From: Hydrogenothermus marinus
GTDB lineage: Bacteria; Aquificota; Aquificia; Aquificales; Hydrogenothermaceae
Direction of reading: 5' to 3'
DNA: 51,524 nucleotides
NCBI RefSeq assembly: GCF_003688665.1
Contig: NZ_REFO01000016.1
Span: 1 to 51,524, forward strand
The notes below the pieces were generated by a model. That model did no database searches. It was not told where the DNA came from and was given only the letters and a program-made list of their open reading frames with translations. Every line of letters starts with the position of its first letter. Positions within the stretch are counted from its first letter, which is position 1. Shown piece after piece: positions 34,154-41,342 of this stretch. The translations under genes were made by a program, and so were the position numbers.

Positions 34154-34456
34154 ATGGAAGAAAAATTAAATGAAGCGCCAATTCCTTTCTCAGAACTCTT
34201 AAAGGATATAGACGTAAAAGAAAAATCAAGAGCTTATGTACTAATAGAAGCTGATCCTGCTTTAATACCAGAGATATTAGAACAACTGGCGAAAATAGAA
34301 AATGTAAGATCTGCAGATATAGTAACTGGAATTTATGACATTATAGTTTTTGTAGAAGGAGAAAATCAAAATGAGATTGGAAGAGTAGTAATTAGAGATA
34401 TAAATCCTATAAAAGGAGTAAAAAAAGCTACTACTTGTATGGTTGTTGAAATTTAA
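34154..34456 (+). CDS. Stand-alone Lrp/AsnC ligand-binding (RAM) domain protein
   Basis: 100 aa. After a short acidic leader, residues about 23-100 form one RAM/AsnC effector domain: SRAYVLIEADPALIPEILEQ, VRSADIVTGIYDIIVFVEG and a CMVVEI end. There is no DNA-binding domain, so it is a lone effector module. Such proteins form ring-like oligomers and bind amino acids; they may tune other regulators. AGAGG precedes ATG. It overlaps the stop of the convergent TPR gene by four bases. Confidence 0.88.
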   Translation: MEEKLNEAPIPFSELLKDIDVKEKSRAYVLIEADPALIPEILEQLAKIENVRSADIVTGIYDIIVFVEGENQNEIGRVVIRDINPIKGVKKATTCMVVEI

Positions 34457-35514
34457 TTTATGTTTTTAAGTTTGTTTATTTTATCAGTTAAATAATCTTT
34501 ATAAGTTCCATTATCTATGGAAAAGGCTTTTTTATAATATTCTAAAGCCTTTTTATTTTCTCCTATTTTTTCATAAAGATTTGCTATTTTAATAATAGCC
34601 TTTATATCATTTTCCTTAGCTAAACCTTCATAAAGTTCAATAGCTGCATAAGGATTACCTGTTTTTTCACAAATATTAGCAAGTTTAAAAATTATTTTTT
34701 TATTTTCTGGAAATTTATAATATGCTTCCTCTAAAGTTAACTTTGCTAAATCTGTTTTATCTTCTTTTAAATAAGAATTAGCTATTAGAAGATAAGCATC
34801 AATATATTTAGGAAATTCTTTTAGTATTATTTTTGAATATTTAATAGCTCCCCTGTACGCTCCAACTCTATAGTTTAAATAAGCAATTTTATATAAGATA
34901 TCTGGATCAGGATTTAATTTATAAGCTTTTCTATAATAAAAGATAGCACTTTTTAAATCCCTTATTTTTTCAAACTTTTTTGCTAATGAATAATAGTAAG
35001 CAAAATCCTTTTTTGTATTAAGTTGTTTTTTTTCTTCTTTAGAATTACTTTCCTCTTTTTGTGTTTCTTTACTATTCTCTACAGTAGAAATTTGTTTAGT
35101 CTTTTTATTGTCTAAATTACTTTTTATTGTTTCTTGTGGTTTTTGATTATTTTCTTCTCTAAAATTAACCTCAGGAATTTGTAAAGATGCAATATTTTTA
35201 AAATCTTTATCTGATATGGAAATATTATTCATAGGATAATTTAAATTTTTAACTTCTTTTTGCTTTTGATTATTTTGTTTTGGATTTAATTCTGCAGTGG
35301 CTGCTTTTTTAGGATTATTAATAGTAATTAAAGACTTTTCTTCAAATTTGAAAAAATTTATATAAATAATAAATAAAATATTTACAACTGTTATTACAGA
35401 TAAAATTACTAATACTATTTGAAGTTTATTTTTTCCTTTCTTTATATGAGTTAAAGGATGAATATCTCTACCGTCTTTGTCTTTCTTTTTTATAACTTGA
35501 TTTAAATCTCCCAC
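34453..35514 (-). CDS. Membrane-anchored TPR protein
   Basis: 353 aa. A basic cytoplasmic N-terminus (1-30) is followed by one membrane helix (about 31-53), a long Asn/Lys/Gln/Glu-rich linker (about 60-170) and at least five tetratricopeptide-like repeats (about 172-345), such as DLKSAIFYYRKAYKLNPDPD and NKKALEYYKKAFSIDNGTYK. The repeats would sit outside the inner membrane and act as a protein-binding scaffold. The topology resembles factors for cytochrome c assembly, pilus or envelope machines, but no partner is evident nearby. Confidence 0.8.
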   Translation of the reverse strand: MGDLNQVIKKKDKDGRDIHPLTHIKKGKNKLQIVLVILSVITVVNILFIIYINFFKFEEKSLITINNPKKAATAELNPKQNNQKQKEVKNLNYPMNNISISDKDFKNIASLQIPEVNFREENNQKPQETIKSNLDNKKTKQISTVENSKETQKEESNSKEEKKQLNTKKDFAYYYSLAKKFEKIRDLKSAIFYYRKAYKLNPDPDILYKIAYLNYRVGAYRGAIKYSKIILKEFPKYIDAYLLIANSYLKEDKTDLAKLTLEEAYYKFPENKKIIFKLANICEKTGNPYAAIELYEGLAKENDIKAIIKIANLYEKIGENKKALEYYKKAFSIDNGTYKDYLTDKINKLKNIN

Positions 35515-35689
35515 ATTATTCTCTCATTTATCTTTATATTTCAAGAATAAATTATACGATATAAATTTATAAAAATTAAACATTTATCGTAAGAATTATT
35601 ATTTATCCTACTTATGATTGGCTAATATCCTAAGTAAAAGATGAAAATTTTAGAGTGATTTAAGTTAATTTGATTTTTGGAAATTTTTT

Positions 35690-35766
35690 TGGTTGCGGGG
35701 GAGGGATTTGAACCCTCGACCTCCGGGTTATGAGCCCGGCGAGCTACCAGCCTGCTCCACCCCGCG
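35690..35766 (-). tRNA. Initiator tRNA-fMet (CAT)
   Basis: The cloverleaf reads CGCGGGG at the 5' end against CCCCGCA before the encoded CCA, so position 1 is an unpaired C as in bacterial initiators. The anticodon stem has three G-C pairs (GGG/CCC) next to the CAT loop. Both are initiator hallmarks. It is third in a Pro-Arg-fMet group. Confidence 0.97.
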
Positions 35767-35782
35767 ATACTTTTCAACTCAA

Positions 35783-35859
<77 letters not shown>

Positions 35860-35870
35860 AAAAAATTAAG

Positions 35871-35943
35871 TCGGAGTGGCAGGACTTGAACCTGCGACCC
35901 CGTGCTCCCAAGGCACGTGCTCTGCCACCTGAGCTACACTCCG
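35871..35943 (-). tRNA. tRNA-Pro (anticodon TGG)
   Basis: Acceptor CGGAGTG/CACTCCG, anticodon stem CGTGC/GCACG with loop CTTGGGA (anticodon TGG), T arm GCAGG/CCTGC. CCA is not encoded. The 5'-C and pairing fit tRNA-Pro. It is the first gene after the strong promoter at 35960. Confidence 0.96.
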
Positions 35944-35959
35944 AACAAAAGAGGAGAAT

Positions 35960-35988
35960 AATATATCTTATTCTTTTAAATATGTCAA
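35960..35988 (-). promoter_or_regulatory. Promoter of the Pro-Arg-fMet tRNA group
   Basis: On the minus strand, TTGACA (35988-35983) and TATATT (35965-35960) are 17 bases apart, close to the ideal promoter. The -35 box overlaps the ppa stop codon. Confidence 0.8.
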
Positions 35989-36515
35989 GAATTATTTTTT
36001 AAATTTTCTATAGCTTTTTTGATATCTTCTTTAGCAATTTTTGAAGATTTGAAGTCTCTAACTTTTACCCATTTTCCTTTTTCAAGTTCTTTATAATGTT
36101 CAAAGAAATGTTTTATTTTATTCAAAATAGCTTCTGGTAAATCTGAAACTTCATTTATATTATCAAAAGAAGGGTCAAGTTTAGATACAGGAACAGCAAT
36201 TATTTTTGTATCTATTCCTTCTTCATCTTCCATTTCTAACATTCCTATAGGTCTTGATCTAATAACACTTCCAGGAGTTACTGGTTGCGAAGAAATAACT
36301 AAAACATCAGTTGGATCTCCGTCTTCTGCTAAAGTATTTGGAATAAATCCATAATTAAAAGGATAATACATTGCAGTAAATAAAAATCTATCTACAAATA
36401 CTGCTCCACTTTCTTTATCTACTTCATATTTAATAGAACTTCCTTGGGGAATTTCTACTACTACATAAATATCATCAGGAGGATTTTTTCCAGCAGGAAT
36501 TTTTGATAAATCCAT
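35985..36515 (-). CDS. ppa: Inorganic pyrophosphatase
   Basis: 176 aa, family I. It hydrolyses pyrophosphate to two phosphates and so drives biosynthesis. Active-site motifs are YKVDKESG-like [14 protein letters not shown], and the Asp-rich signature [10 protein letters not shown] that binds magnesium; [16 protein letters not shown] closes the site. TAGGAG precedes ATG 36515. It begins 31 bases after tRNA-Asn and has no promoter of its own that I can see, so it is probably read through from the tRNA promoter. Confidence 0.97.
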   Translation of the reverse strand: MDLSKIPAGKNPPDDIYVVVEIPQGSSIKYEVDKESGAVFVDRFLFTAMYYPFNYGFIPNTLAEDGDPTDVLVISSQPVTPGSVIRSRPIGMLEMEDEEGIDTKIIAVPVSKLDPSFDNINEVSDLPEAILNKIKHFFEHYKELEKGKWVKVRDFKSSKIAKEDIKKAIENLKNNS

Positions 36516-36546
36516 TTTATTTACACTCCTAGGAATTTTTTTGAAA

Positions 36547-36622
36547 TGGCTCCGGAGGAGGGATTCGAACCCCCGACCCGGCGGTTAACAGCCGCCTGCT
36601 CTGCCTGCTGAGCTACTCCGGA
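36547..36622 (-). tRNA. tRNA-Asn (anticodon GTT)
   Basis: Acceptor TCCGGAG/CTCCGGA, D arm GCTC/GAGC, anticodon stem GGCGG/CCGCC with loop CTGTTAA (anticodon GTT), T arm GGGGG/CCCTC with a mismatch, discriminator G, CCA encoded. It is followed by ppa on the same strand. Confidence 0.96.
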
Positions 36623-36644
36623 ACATCAACTACAAGGGATTAAT

Positions 36645-36673
36645 AATATATCATCAAATATGAAATCTGTCAA
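36645..36673 (-). promoter_or_regulatory. Promoter of tRNA-Asn and ppa
   Basis: TTGACA (36673-36668) and TATATT (36650-36645) are 17 bases apart on the minus strand. The left end of the IS1-like element at 36689 lies 15 bases upstream of the -35 box. Confidence 0.8.
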
Positions 36674-36739
36674 CAATGATTAAAAAAGGGTATTCAGTTT
36701 TAGAGTTGATGTATAATAAAAATAAAAAAGGTTAAGAAA

Positions 36740-37057
36740 ATGAGATGTGTTTACTGTAATTCAGAAAAAGTAGTAAAAAATGGAAAATCAAATCAAGGAA
36801 AACAAAGATATTTATGTAAAAGTTGTAAAAGAATATTTGTAGAAAATCCAGAAAGAAGGCATTATCCAAAAAAATTAAAAGACATGGCTATTAAACTATA
36901 TACAGATGGAGTATCTATAGCAGCAATATCTAGGTCTTTAGAAGTACCTTATGAAACCGTTAGAAGTTGGATAAGAGCAGCAGGAGAACTTGCAATTAAG
37001 AAGCTTGAAGCAAGAAAAAATATATTAATTAAAAAAAATTTAACAAAGCAGGATTAG
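36740..37057 (+). CDS. IS1-family InsA-like protein
   Basis: 105 aa. N-terminal zinc finger (C-x2-C ... C-x2-C: MRCVYC and LCKSCKR) and a helix-turn-helix (about 50-80, DGVSIAAISRSLEVPYETVR). IS1 InsA binds the inverted repeats and represses the element. Near its end lies a run of eight As (37031-37038). A -1 slip there would read on as FNKAGLDKMWIWIVV into the next frame, making the fused transposase. The zero-frame product ends at TAG 37055. Confidence 0.85.
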   Translation: MRCVYCNSEKVVKNGKSNQGKQRYLCKSCKRIFVENPERRHYPKKLKDMAIKLYTDGVSIAAISRSLEVPYETVRSWIRAAGELAIKKLEARKNILIKKNLTKQD

Positions 37058-37062
37058 ATAAA

Positions 37063-37389
37063 ATGTGGATATGGATTGTAGTTTTTGACAAAGACTATAA
37101 ATATTTTGAAATAGGGAAAAGAGATGAAGAGACATTTTGGAAATTATTAAATCAAATTCCTACAGCTAAAGAATATCATACAGATGGATATAAGGTTTAT
37201 GAAAATTTGAGGAATAGAAAGAAAGGCAAATATAACTGTACTAATTGGAATGAAGGATTAAATTCGTTTTTAAGAAGTAAATTAGCTATGCTACAAAGAA
37301 AGACAAAAGCTTATGCAAAATCTATTAGAGCTTTATATAGGGCATTAGCCTTAGTTTTTATTAGATGGAATTTATTATATACTCTTTAA
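37063..37389 (+). CDS. IS1-family InsB-like catalytic part (read by -1 frameshift)
   Basis: 108 aa from its first ATG, but probably translated only as the second half of a frameshift fusion. TDGYKVY holds the second catalytic Asp and NWNEGLNSFLRSKLAMLQRKT the Glu region. The first Asp would be in LDKMW just upstream of the ATG. Compared with the usual LDEMW-x-VGKKK-x-WIW layout, about ten residues seem missing between LDKMW and IWIVV, so the copy may be inactive. Confidence 0.7.
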   Translation: MWIWIVVFDKDYKYFEIGKRDEETFWKLLNQIPTAKEYHTDGYKVYENLRNRKKGKYNCTNWNEGLNSFLRSKLAMLQRKTKAYAKSIRALYRALALVFIRWNLLYTL

Positions 37390-37410
37390 CTAAATACCAA
37401 ATTTTTATAA

Positions 37411-37439
37411 TTGCATACGAATATGTCATAACATAATAT
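37411..37439 (+). promoter_or_regulatory. Promoter of the dnaB operon
   Basis: TTGCAT (37411-37416) and TAATAT (37434-37439) are 17 bases apart, 13 bases beyond the IS1 right end. The predicted leader before dnaB is about 55 bases. Confidence 0.65.
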
Positions 37440-37500
37440 CCTTAAAAAACTCTGAAAAAATTATATAATTAAAATTCTAAAAAAGCCTGTGGAGAAAAAT

Positions 37501-38976
37501 TTGGATAAATTATTAGATTATCCTATACCTCATGATGACCAAACAGAGAGGGCAGTATTAGGAGCTTTATTATATGATCCAAGTAATGTAGATACAGTTA
37601 TAAATATATTAAAACCAGAAGATTTTTACAATCTAAGAAATAAGATTGTTTACGAAGCTATTTTAGATTTAGTAGAAGAAGGTAAAATTTTAGATCCAAT
37701 AGTTCTTAAAAATCATCTTGAAAAATTAGGAAAGTTAGAAAGTATTGGTGGTGAAAACTATATTACATTATTATTACAAGATGCAGCTCCACAAAGTGCT
37801 TTAGAAATACTTGCACAAAATCTTAAAGAAAAATCTATTGCAAGAGGATTAATAGATATTGCCAAAGATATTTTAATAAAATCTAAAACAGTAAGAGATA
37901 TAAATGAGCTTATAGAAGAAACAGAAAACAGAATATTTAAACTTTCAGAAGAAAAATCTGTAGCTGAGTATTATTCCTTAGGAGATCTTCTAAAAGAAAC
38001 ATTAAATATAATTAATGAACTTTCTAAAAAAGAAACCTTAGTTACAGGTCTTGCTTCAGGATTTTATGAACTTGATAGGCTTACAACAGGATTCCATAAC
38101 GGAGATTTAATCATAATAGCTGCAAGACCAGCTATGGGAAAAACAGCATTTGCTCTTTCAATCCTTTATAACGTTTCAGTTATTGAACAAAAACCTTCTG
38201 CATTTTTCTCATTAGAAATGTCAAGACAGCAGATAGCAATGAGACTTTTATGTCAAGAAACAAGAATACCTTTAAGAAAAGTAAGATCTGGATTTTTAAC
38301 AAAAGATGAATTAGAAAAATTAACAGATAAAGCTTTAAAAATGGTAAATGCTCCTATATATATAGATGATACTGCATCTTTATCTATTTTAGATTTAAGA
38401 GCTAAAGCAAGAAAATTAAAAAGGGAAAAAGATATACAGCTTATTGTAATAGATTATCTTCAGCTTATGAGGTCTTCCCGTAGAGTTGAAAGTAGACAAC
38501 AAGAAGTAGCAGAAATATCAAGAGGTCTTAAAGGACTTGCAAAAGATTTAAATATTCCGGTAATAGCTCTTGCCCAGCTTTCAAGACAAACAGAACTTAG
38601 AAGTGATAAAAGACCTCAGCTTGCAGATTTAAGAGAAAGTGGAAGTATAGAACAAGATGCCGATTTAGTTATGTTTATCCATAGACCAGAATATTACAAA
38701 AAGAACCCAACTCCAGAAGAAGAAGGAATTGCAGAAATTATAATTGCAAAACAAAGAAATGGACCAACAGGAACAATAAAACTTGCATTTATAAAAGATA
38801 TTACAAGGTTTGAAAATCTTGCAAAAGATTATTATCAAAATATAGAAGAATCTGAAAATAAAAATATTAACCAAGATAAATCAAAGATTTCTAATCAAAA
38901 AGAAAATCCTTTAGAATATTTAAATGAAGAAGAAATACCATTTAATTTAGAAGAAGATGAAATAGTGGATATGTAA
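37501..38976 (+). CDS. dnaB: Replicative DNA helicase DnaB
   Basis: 491 aa from TTG 37501. DnaB is the hexameric helicase of the replication fork. The N-terminal domain starts PHDDQTERAVLGALL; the RecA-like domain has Walker A in ARPAMGKTAF, Walker B in LIVIDYLQLM, and LRESGSIEQDADLVMFIHRP. A GTG at 37489 is in frame, but GGAG (37491-37494) lies inside that extension and is spaced six bases from TTG 37501, which I therefore prefer. No intein is present. The C-terminal tail is acidic. It is followed one base later by mlaE. Confidence 0.96.
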   Translation: MDKLLDYPIPHDDQTERAVLGALLYDPSNVDTVINILKPEDFYNLRNKIVYEAILDLVEEGKILDPIVLKNHLEKLGKLESIGGENYITLLLQDAAPQSALEILAQNLKEKSIARGLIDIAKDILIKSKTVRDINELIEETENRIFKLSEEKSVAEYYSLGDLLKETLNIINELSKKETLVTGLASGFYELDRLTTGFHNGDLIIIAARPAMGKTAFALSILYNVSVIEQKPSAFFSLEMSRQQIAMRLLCQETRIPLRKVRSGFLTKDELEKLTDKALKMVNAPIYIDDTASLSILDLRAKARKLKREKDIQLIVIDYLQLMRSSRRVESRQQEVAEISRGLKGLAKDLNIPVIALAQLSRQTELRSDKRPQLADLRESGSIEQDADLVMFIHRPEYYKKNPTPEEEGIAEIIIAKQRNGPTGTIKLAFIKDITRFENLAKDYYQNIEESENKNINQDKSKISNQKENPLEYLNEEEIPFNLEEDEIVDM

Positions 38977-38977
38977 A

Positions 38978-39724
38978 ATGAAAATTCTATTGAAATTTGT
39001 AGAGCATACAGGAAATGCCACCCTTTTATTTTTAGAAACATTAAAATTTATTTTTATAAAACCTCCAAAATTTAGACACATTATCAAACAGATGGCTGAA
39101 ATTGGTGCAGATGCAGCAATACTTATAGCACTTACTGGATTTTTCACTGGTGGGGTTTTAGTTGTTGAAACTTATCCAACTTTCCATAAGTTTAATGCAG
39201 AGTTTTTAATAGGAGCTTTAGTTTCTCTTTCTTTATCAAGGGAGCTTTCTCCTGTTCTTGTTTCTCTTCTTATAACTGCAAGATCTGGTTCTGCCATGGC
39301 AGCAAATATTGGAACAATGCGAATTACTGAACAAATAGATGCTCTTGAAGTTTTAGCTGTCAATCCTATTAGGTATCTTATAGCACCTCGGATAATAGCA
39401 TCTATTTTAGTTGTACCAGCATTAACTATACTTTCTATAGTATCAGGAATAGCAGGAGGATATTTTGTAGCTACAGAGCTTTATCATATAAATCCTTATC
39501 TTTTTGTTACTAAAATGAAGGATTTAACAGAGTTTTACGATATACTTGGCGGTTTATATAAATCTATAGTTTTTGGTATTCTATTAACCGTAGTCTCTTG
39601 TTATTTTGGATATATTACAAAAGGTGGTGCTGAAGGGGTTGGAAAATCTACAACTACTGCAGTTGTAGTTTCTTCCGTACTTATTTTAATAGTAGACTAT
39701 TTCCTAACTGCTTTGATATACTGA
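38978..39724 (+). CDS. mlaE: MlaE-type ABC transporter permease
   Basis: 248 aa with about five to six membrane helices. The MlaE family moves phospholipids between outer and inner membranes to keep the outer membrane asymmetric. Typical segments are LTGFFTGGVLVVETYPTFHK, ITARSGSAMAANIGTMRITE, and EQIDALEVLAVNPIRYLIAPR. The ATPase, MlaD-type and lipoprotein partners are not adjacent. It starts right after the dnaB stop. Confidence 0.93.
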   Translation: MKILLKFVEHTGNATLLFLETLKFIFIKPPKFRHIIKQMAEIGADAAILIALTGFFTGGVLVVETYPTFHKFNAEFLIGALVSLSLSRELSPVLVSLLITARSGSAMAANIGTMRITEQIDALEVLAVNPIRYLIAPRIIASILVVPALTILSIVSGIAGGYFVATELYHINPYLFVTKMKDLTEFYDILGGLYKSIVFGILLTVVSCYFGYITKGGAEGVGKSTTTAVVVSSVLILIVDYFLTALIY

Positions 39725-39754
39725 TAATTACAAATTCCGTAGGAGGTTTTAGCT

Positions 39755-40048
39755 ATGAAAAAAGTTTTAACAGCATTAGGAGTTTCAGTTCTTCTTTCAA
39801 GTTTTAGCTTTGCTGATATAACAAAAGCACAAGCTGAGAAAAAAATAAAAGATTATTTAGCAGGTTCAAATCATGTTTCAAAAGTTATCGTATGTGAAAC
39901 CAAAAAATATTATGTTGGAGAAGCTATATTAGAAGGCTATGAAAAAATAGGTAATGTTGTTAGAAAAGTGTATGTTAGCAAAAAAGATGGTTCTATCCTT
40001 CCTACAATGGCTGAACATAGCGATTACTGCTATATGCTTAAAAAATAA
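39755..40048 (+). CDS. Small exported protein of unknown function
   Basis: 97 aa. The signal peptide MKKVLTALGVSVLLSSFSFA ends near residue 20. The mature part (about 77 aa) has two cysteines (VIVCETKK and HSDYCYML) that may form a disulfide, and a PepSY-like alternation of helix and strand (AQAEKKIKDYLAGSN, YVGEAILEGYE, VVRKVYVSKKDGSIL). PepSY-type small periplasmic proteins are a plausible relative, but I do not assert it. AGGAGG precedes ATG; the stop codon overlaps the pfkA start by one base. Confidence 0.75.
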   Translation: MKKVLTALGVSVLLSSFSFADITKAQAEKKIKDYLAGSNHVSKVIVCETKKYYVGEAILEGYEKIGNVVRKVYVSKKDGSILPTMAEHSDYCYMLKK

Positions 40049-41025
40049 TGAAAAAGATAGCTATTATTACAAGCGGGGGTGATGCCCCCGGTCTTAACGC
40101 TGCTATCCGTGCAGTTGTTAGAACTGCAAATTATTACAATATTCAAGTAATAGGTTTTAAAAGAGGATTAAAAGGCTTAATAGAAAATGAATTTATCCCT
40201 TTAGATGCAAGGGTTGTCTCTGGTTTTTTAGATAAAGGTGGAACTTTTTTATTAACAGCAAGAGAAAATAGATTTTATCAATATGAGTATAGAAAAATAG
40301 CTATAGAAAATTTAAAAAAGCATAATATAGATGCATTATTTGTTATTGGTGGAAATGGTAGTTTTCAAGCAGCAAATCTTTTAGTAAAAGAGTTTAACTT
40401 TCCAGTAATTGGAATTCCAAAAACAATAGATAATGATACTTATGGAACAGATTATACAATTGGATTTGACACTTGTATTAACACTAATGTTGAAGCAATA
40501 GAAAAAATAAAAGATACAACAATGTCCCATGAAAGAATTTTTATAGTTGAAGTTATGGGAAGAAAAAGTGGTTTTATAGCCCTTGAAACAGGAATTGCAA
40601 CTGGTGCTGATGTTATTTTAATTCCAGAATATCCATTTCCTTTACATGTTATAGTAGATACTATAATAGAAGGTAAAAAAAGAGGTAAAAACTTTTTTGT
40701 AATAATACTTGCAGAAGGAGTAGCAAAAGCTCAAGAATTAGCTCCGTTAGTTGAAAGAGAACTTTCTAAACATGGGAATTTTGGAGAAGTAAGATACTCA
40801 GTCTTAGGTTATATTCAAAGAGGAGGTTCTCCTTCAGCTTACGATAGATTAATTGCATCAAGATTTGGAGTTTTTGCAGTGGAACATTATATAAAAGGAA
40901 ATATAAATTTTATGGTAGCTTTAGAAAAAGGTGAAATTTTAGCAAAGCCACTTAATGTAAGCTTTGGAAAAATAAAAAAACCAGATTTAAAACAGTTTGA
41001 GGTAGCAAACATATTATCTACTTGA
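40048..41025 (+). CDS. pfkA: 6-phosphofructokinase
   Basis: 325 aa. PfkA phosphorylates fructose 6-phosphate in glycolysis. Motifs are TSGGDAPGLNAAIRA, GGNGS at 101-105, PKTIDND with the catalytic Asp (128), VEVMGRKSGFIAL and LGYIQRGGSPSAYDR. Gly104 favours ATP over pyrophosphate as donor, while Lys125 (Gly in E. coli) is typical of pyrophosphate or mixed-lineage enzymes. Asn103 replaces the metal-contacting Asp103 of E. coli, an unusual change. In an autotroph the enzyme may serve glycogen breakdown. Confidence 0.94.
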   Translation: MKKIAIITSGGDAPGLNAAIRAVVRTANYYNIQVIGFKRGLKGLIENEFIPLDARVVSGFLDKGGTFLLTARENRFYQYEYRKIAIENLKKHNIDALFVIGGNGSFQAANLLVKEFNFPVIGIPKTIDNDTYGTDYTIGFDTCINTNVEAIEKIKDTTMSHERIFIVEVMGRKSGFIALETGIATGADVILIPEYPFPLHVIVDTIIEGKKRGKNFFVIILAEGVAKAQELAPLVERELSKHGNFGEVRYSVLGYIQRGGSPSAYDRLIASRFGVFAVEHYIKGNINFMVALEKGEILAKPLNVSFGKIKKPDLKQFEVANILST

Positions 41026-41054
41026 AAATAGCATAAAAGGAATAAATTAAAAAG

Positions 41055-41342
41055 ATGGAAATAACAGAAGTTAAAATATATCCATTTGATACAACTGGAC
41101 TTGGTGGAAGAGTTAGAGCTATTGCAGATATAGTAATAGATGATATTCTTTTAATTAAAGGTATAAAAATTATAGAAAATAAACATGGTGGTCTTTTTAT
41201 ATCATTTCCTAAGAAGGCCACATCATCTAATAAATATATAGATATAATTCAGCCTTTATCAAATGATTTTAATGAAAAGATTAGAAGAGCTATCATTGAT
41301 AAATATAAAGAAATTATGAGTTTCCAAGCAGGAGGAATTTAG
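41055..41342 (+). CDS. spoVG: SpoVG-family RNA/DNA-binding regulator
   Basis: 95 aa, the standard length. MEITEVKIYPFDTTGLGGRV, ADIVIDDILLIKGIKI and FISFPKK are hallmark segments. SpoVG proteins bind nucleic acids and regulate septation, virulence or other genes in Firmicutes and spirochaetes; presence in a Gram-negative thermophile implies a general regulatory role. Start ATG 41055 has a weak ribosome-binding site (AAAGGAA). Its stop codon overlaps the resB GTG. Confidence 0.93.
   Translation: MEITEVKIYPFDTTGLGGRVRAIADIVIDDILLIKGIKIIENKHGGLFISFPKKATSSNKYIDIIQPLSNDFNEKIRRAIIDKYKEIMSFQAGGI

Larger units (their letters stand above)
36689..37398 (+). mobile_element. IS1-family insertion sequence
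   Basis: About 710 bases. Imperfect terminal inverted repeats are visible: GGTATTCAGTTTTAGAGT at 36689 and, read inward from 37398, GGTATTTAGTTAAAGAGT. Two overlapping-style frames encode InsA- and InsB-like halves of an IS1 transposase. No clear target-site duplication is seen. The element sits between the tRNA-Asn promoter (minus) and the dnaB promoter (plus), 15 and 12 bases from the two -35 boxes. Confidence 0.85.

Noticed and set aside
35515-35689. 175-base gap between the TPR gene and the tRNA group, considered for a small RNA
   Set aside because: A+T-rich with no stable stem or conserved motif that I can recognise; too little to call.
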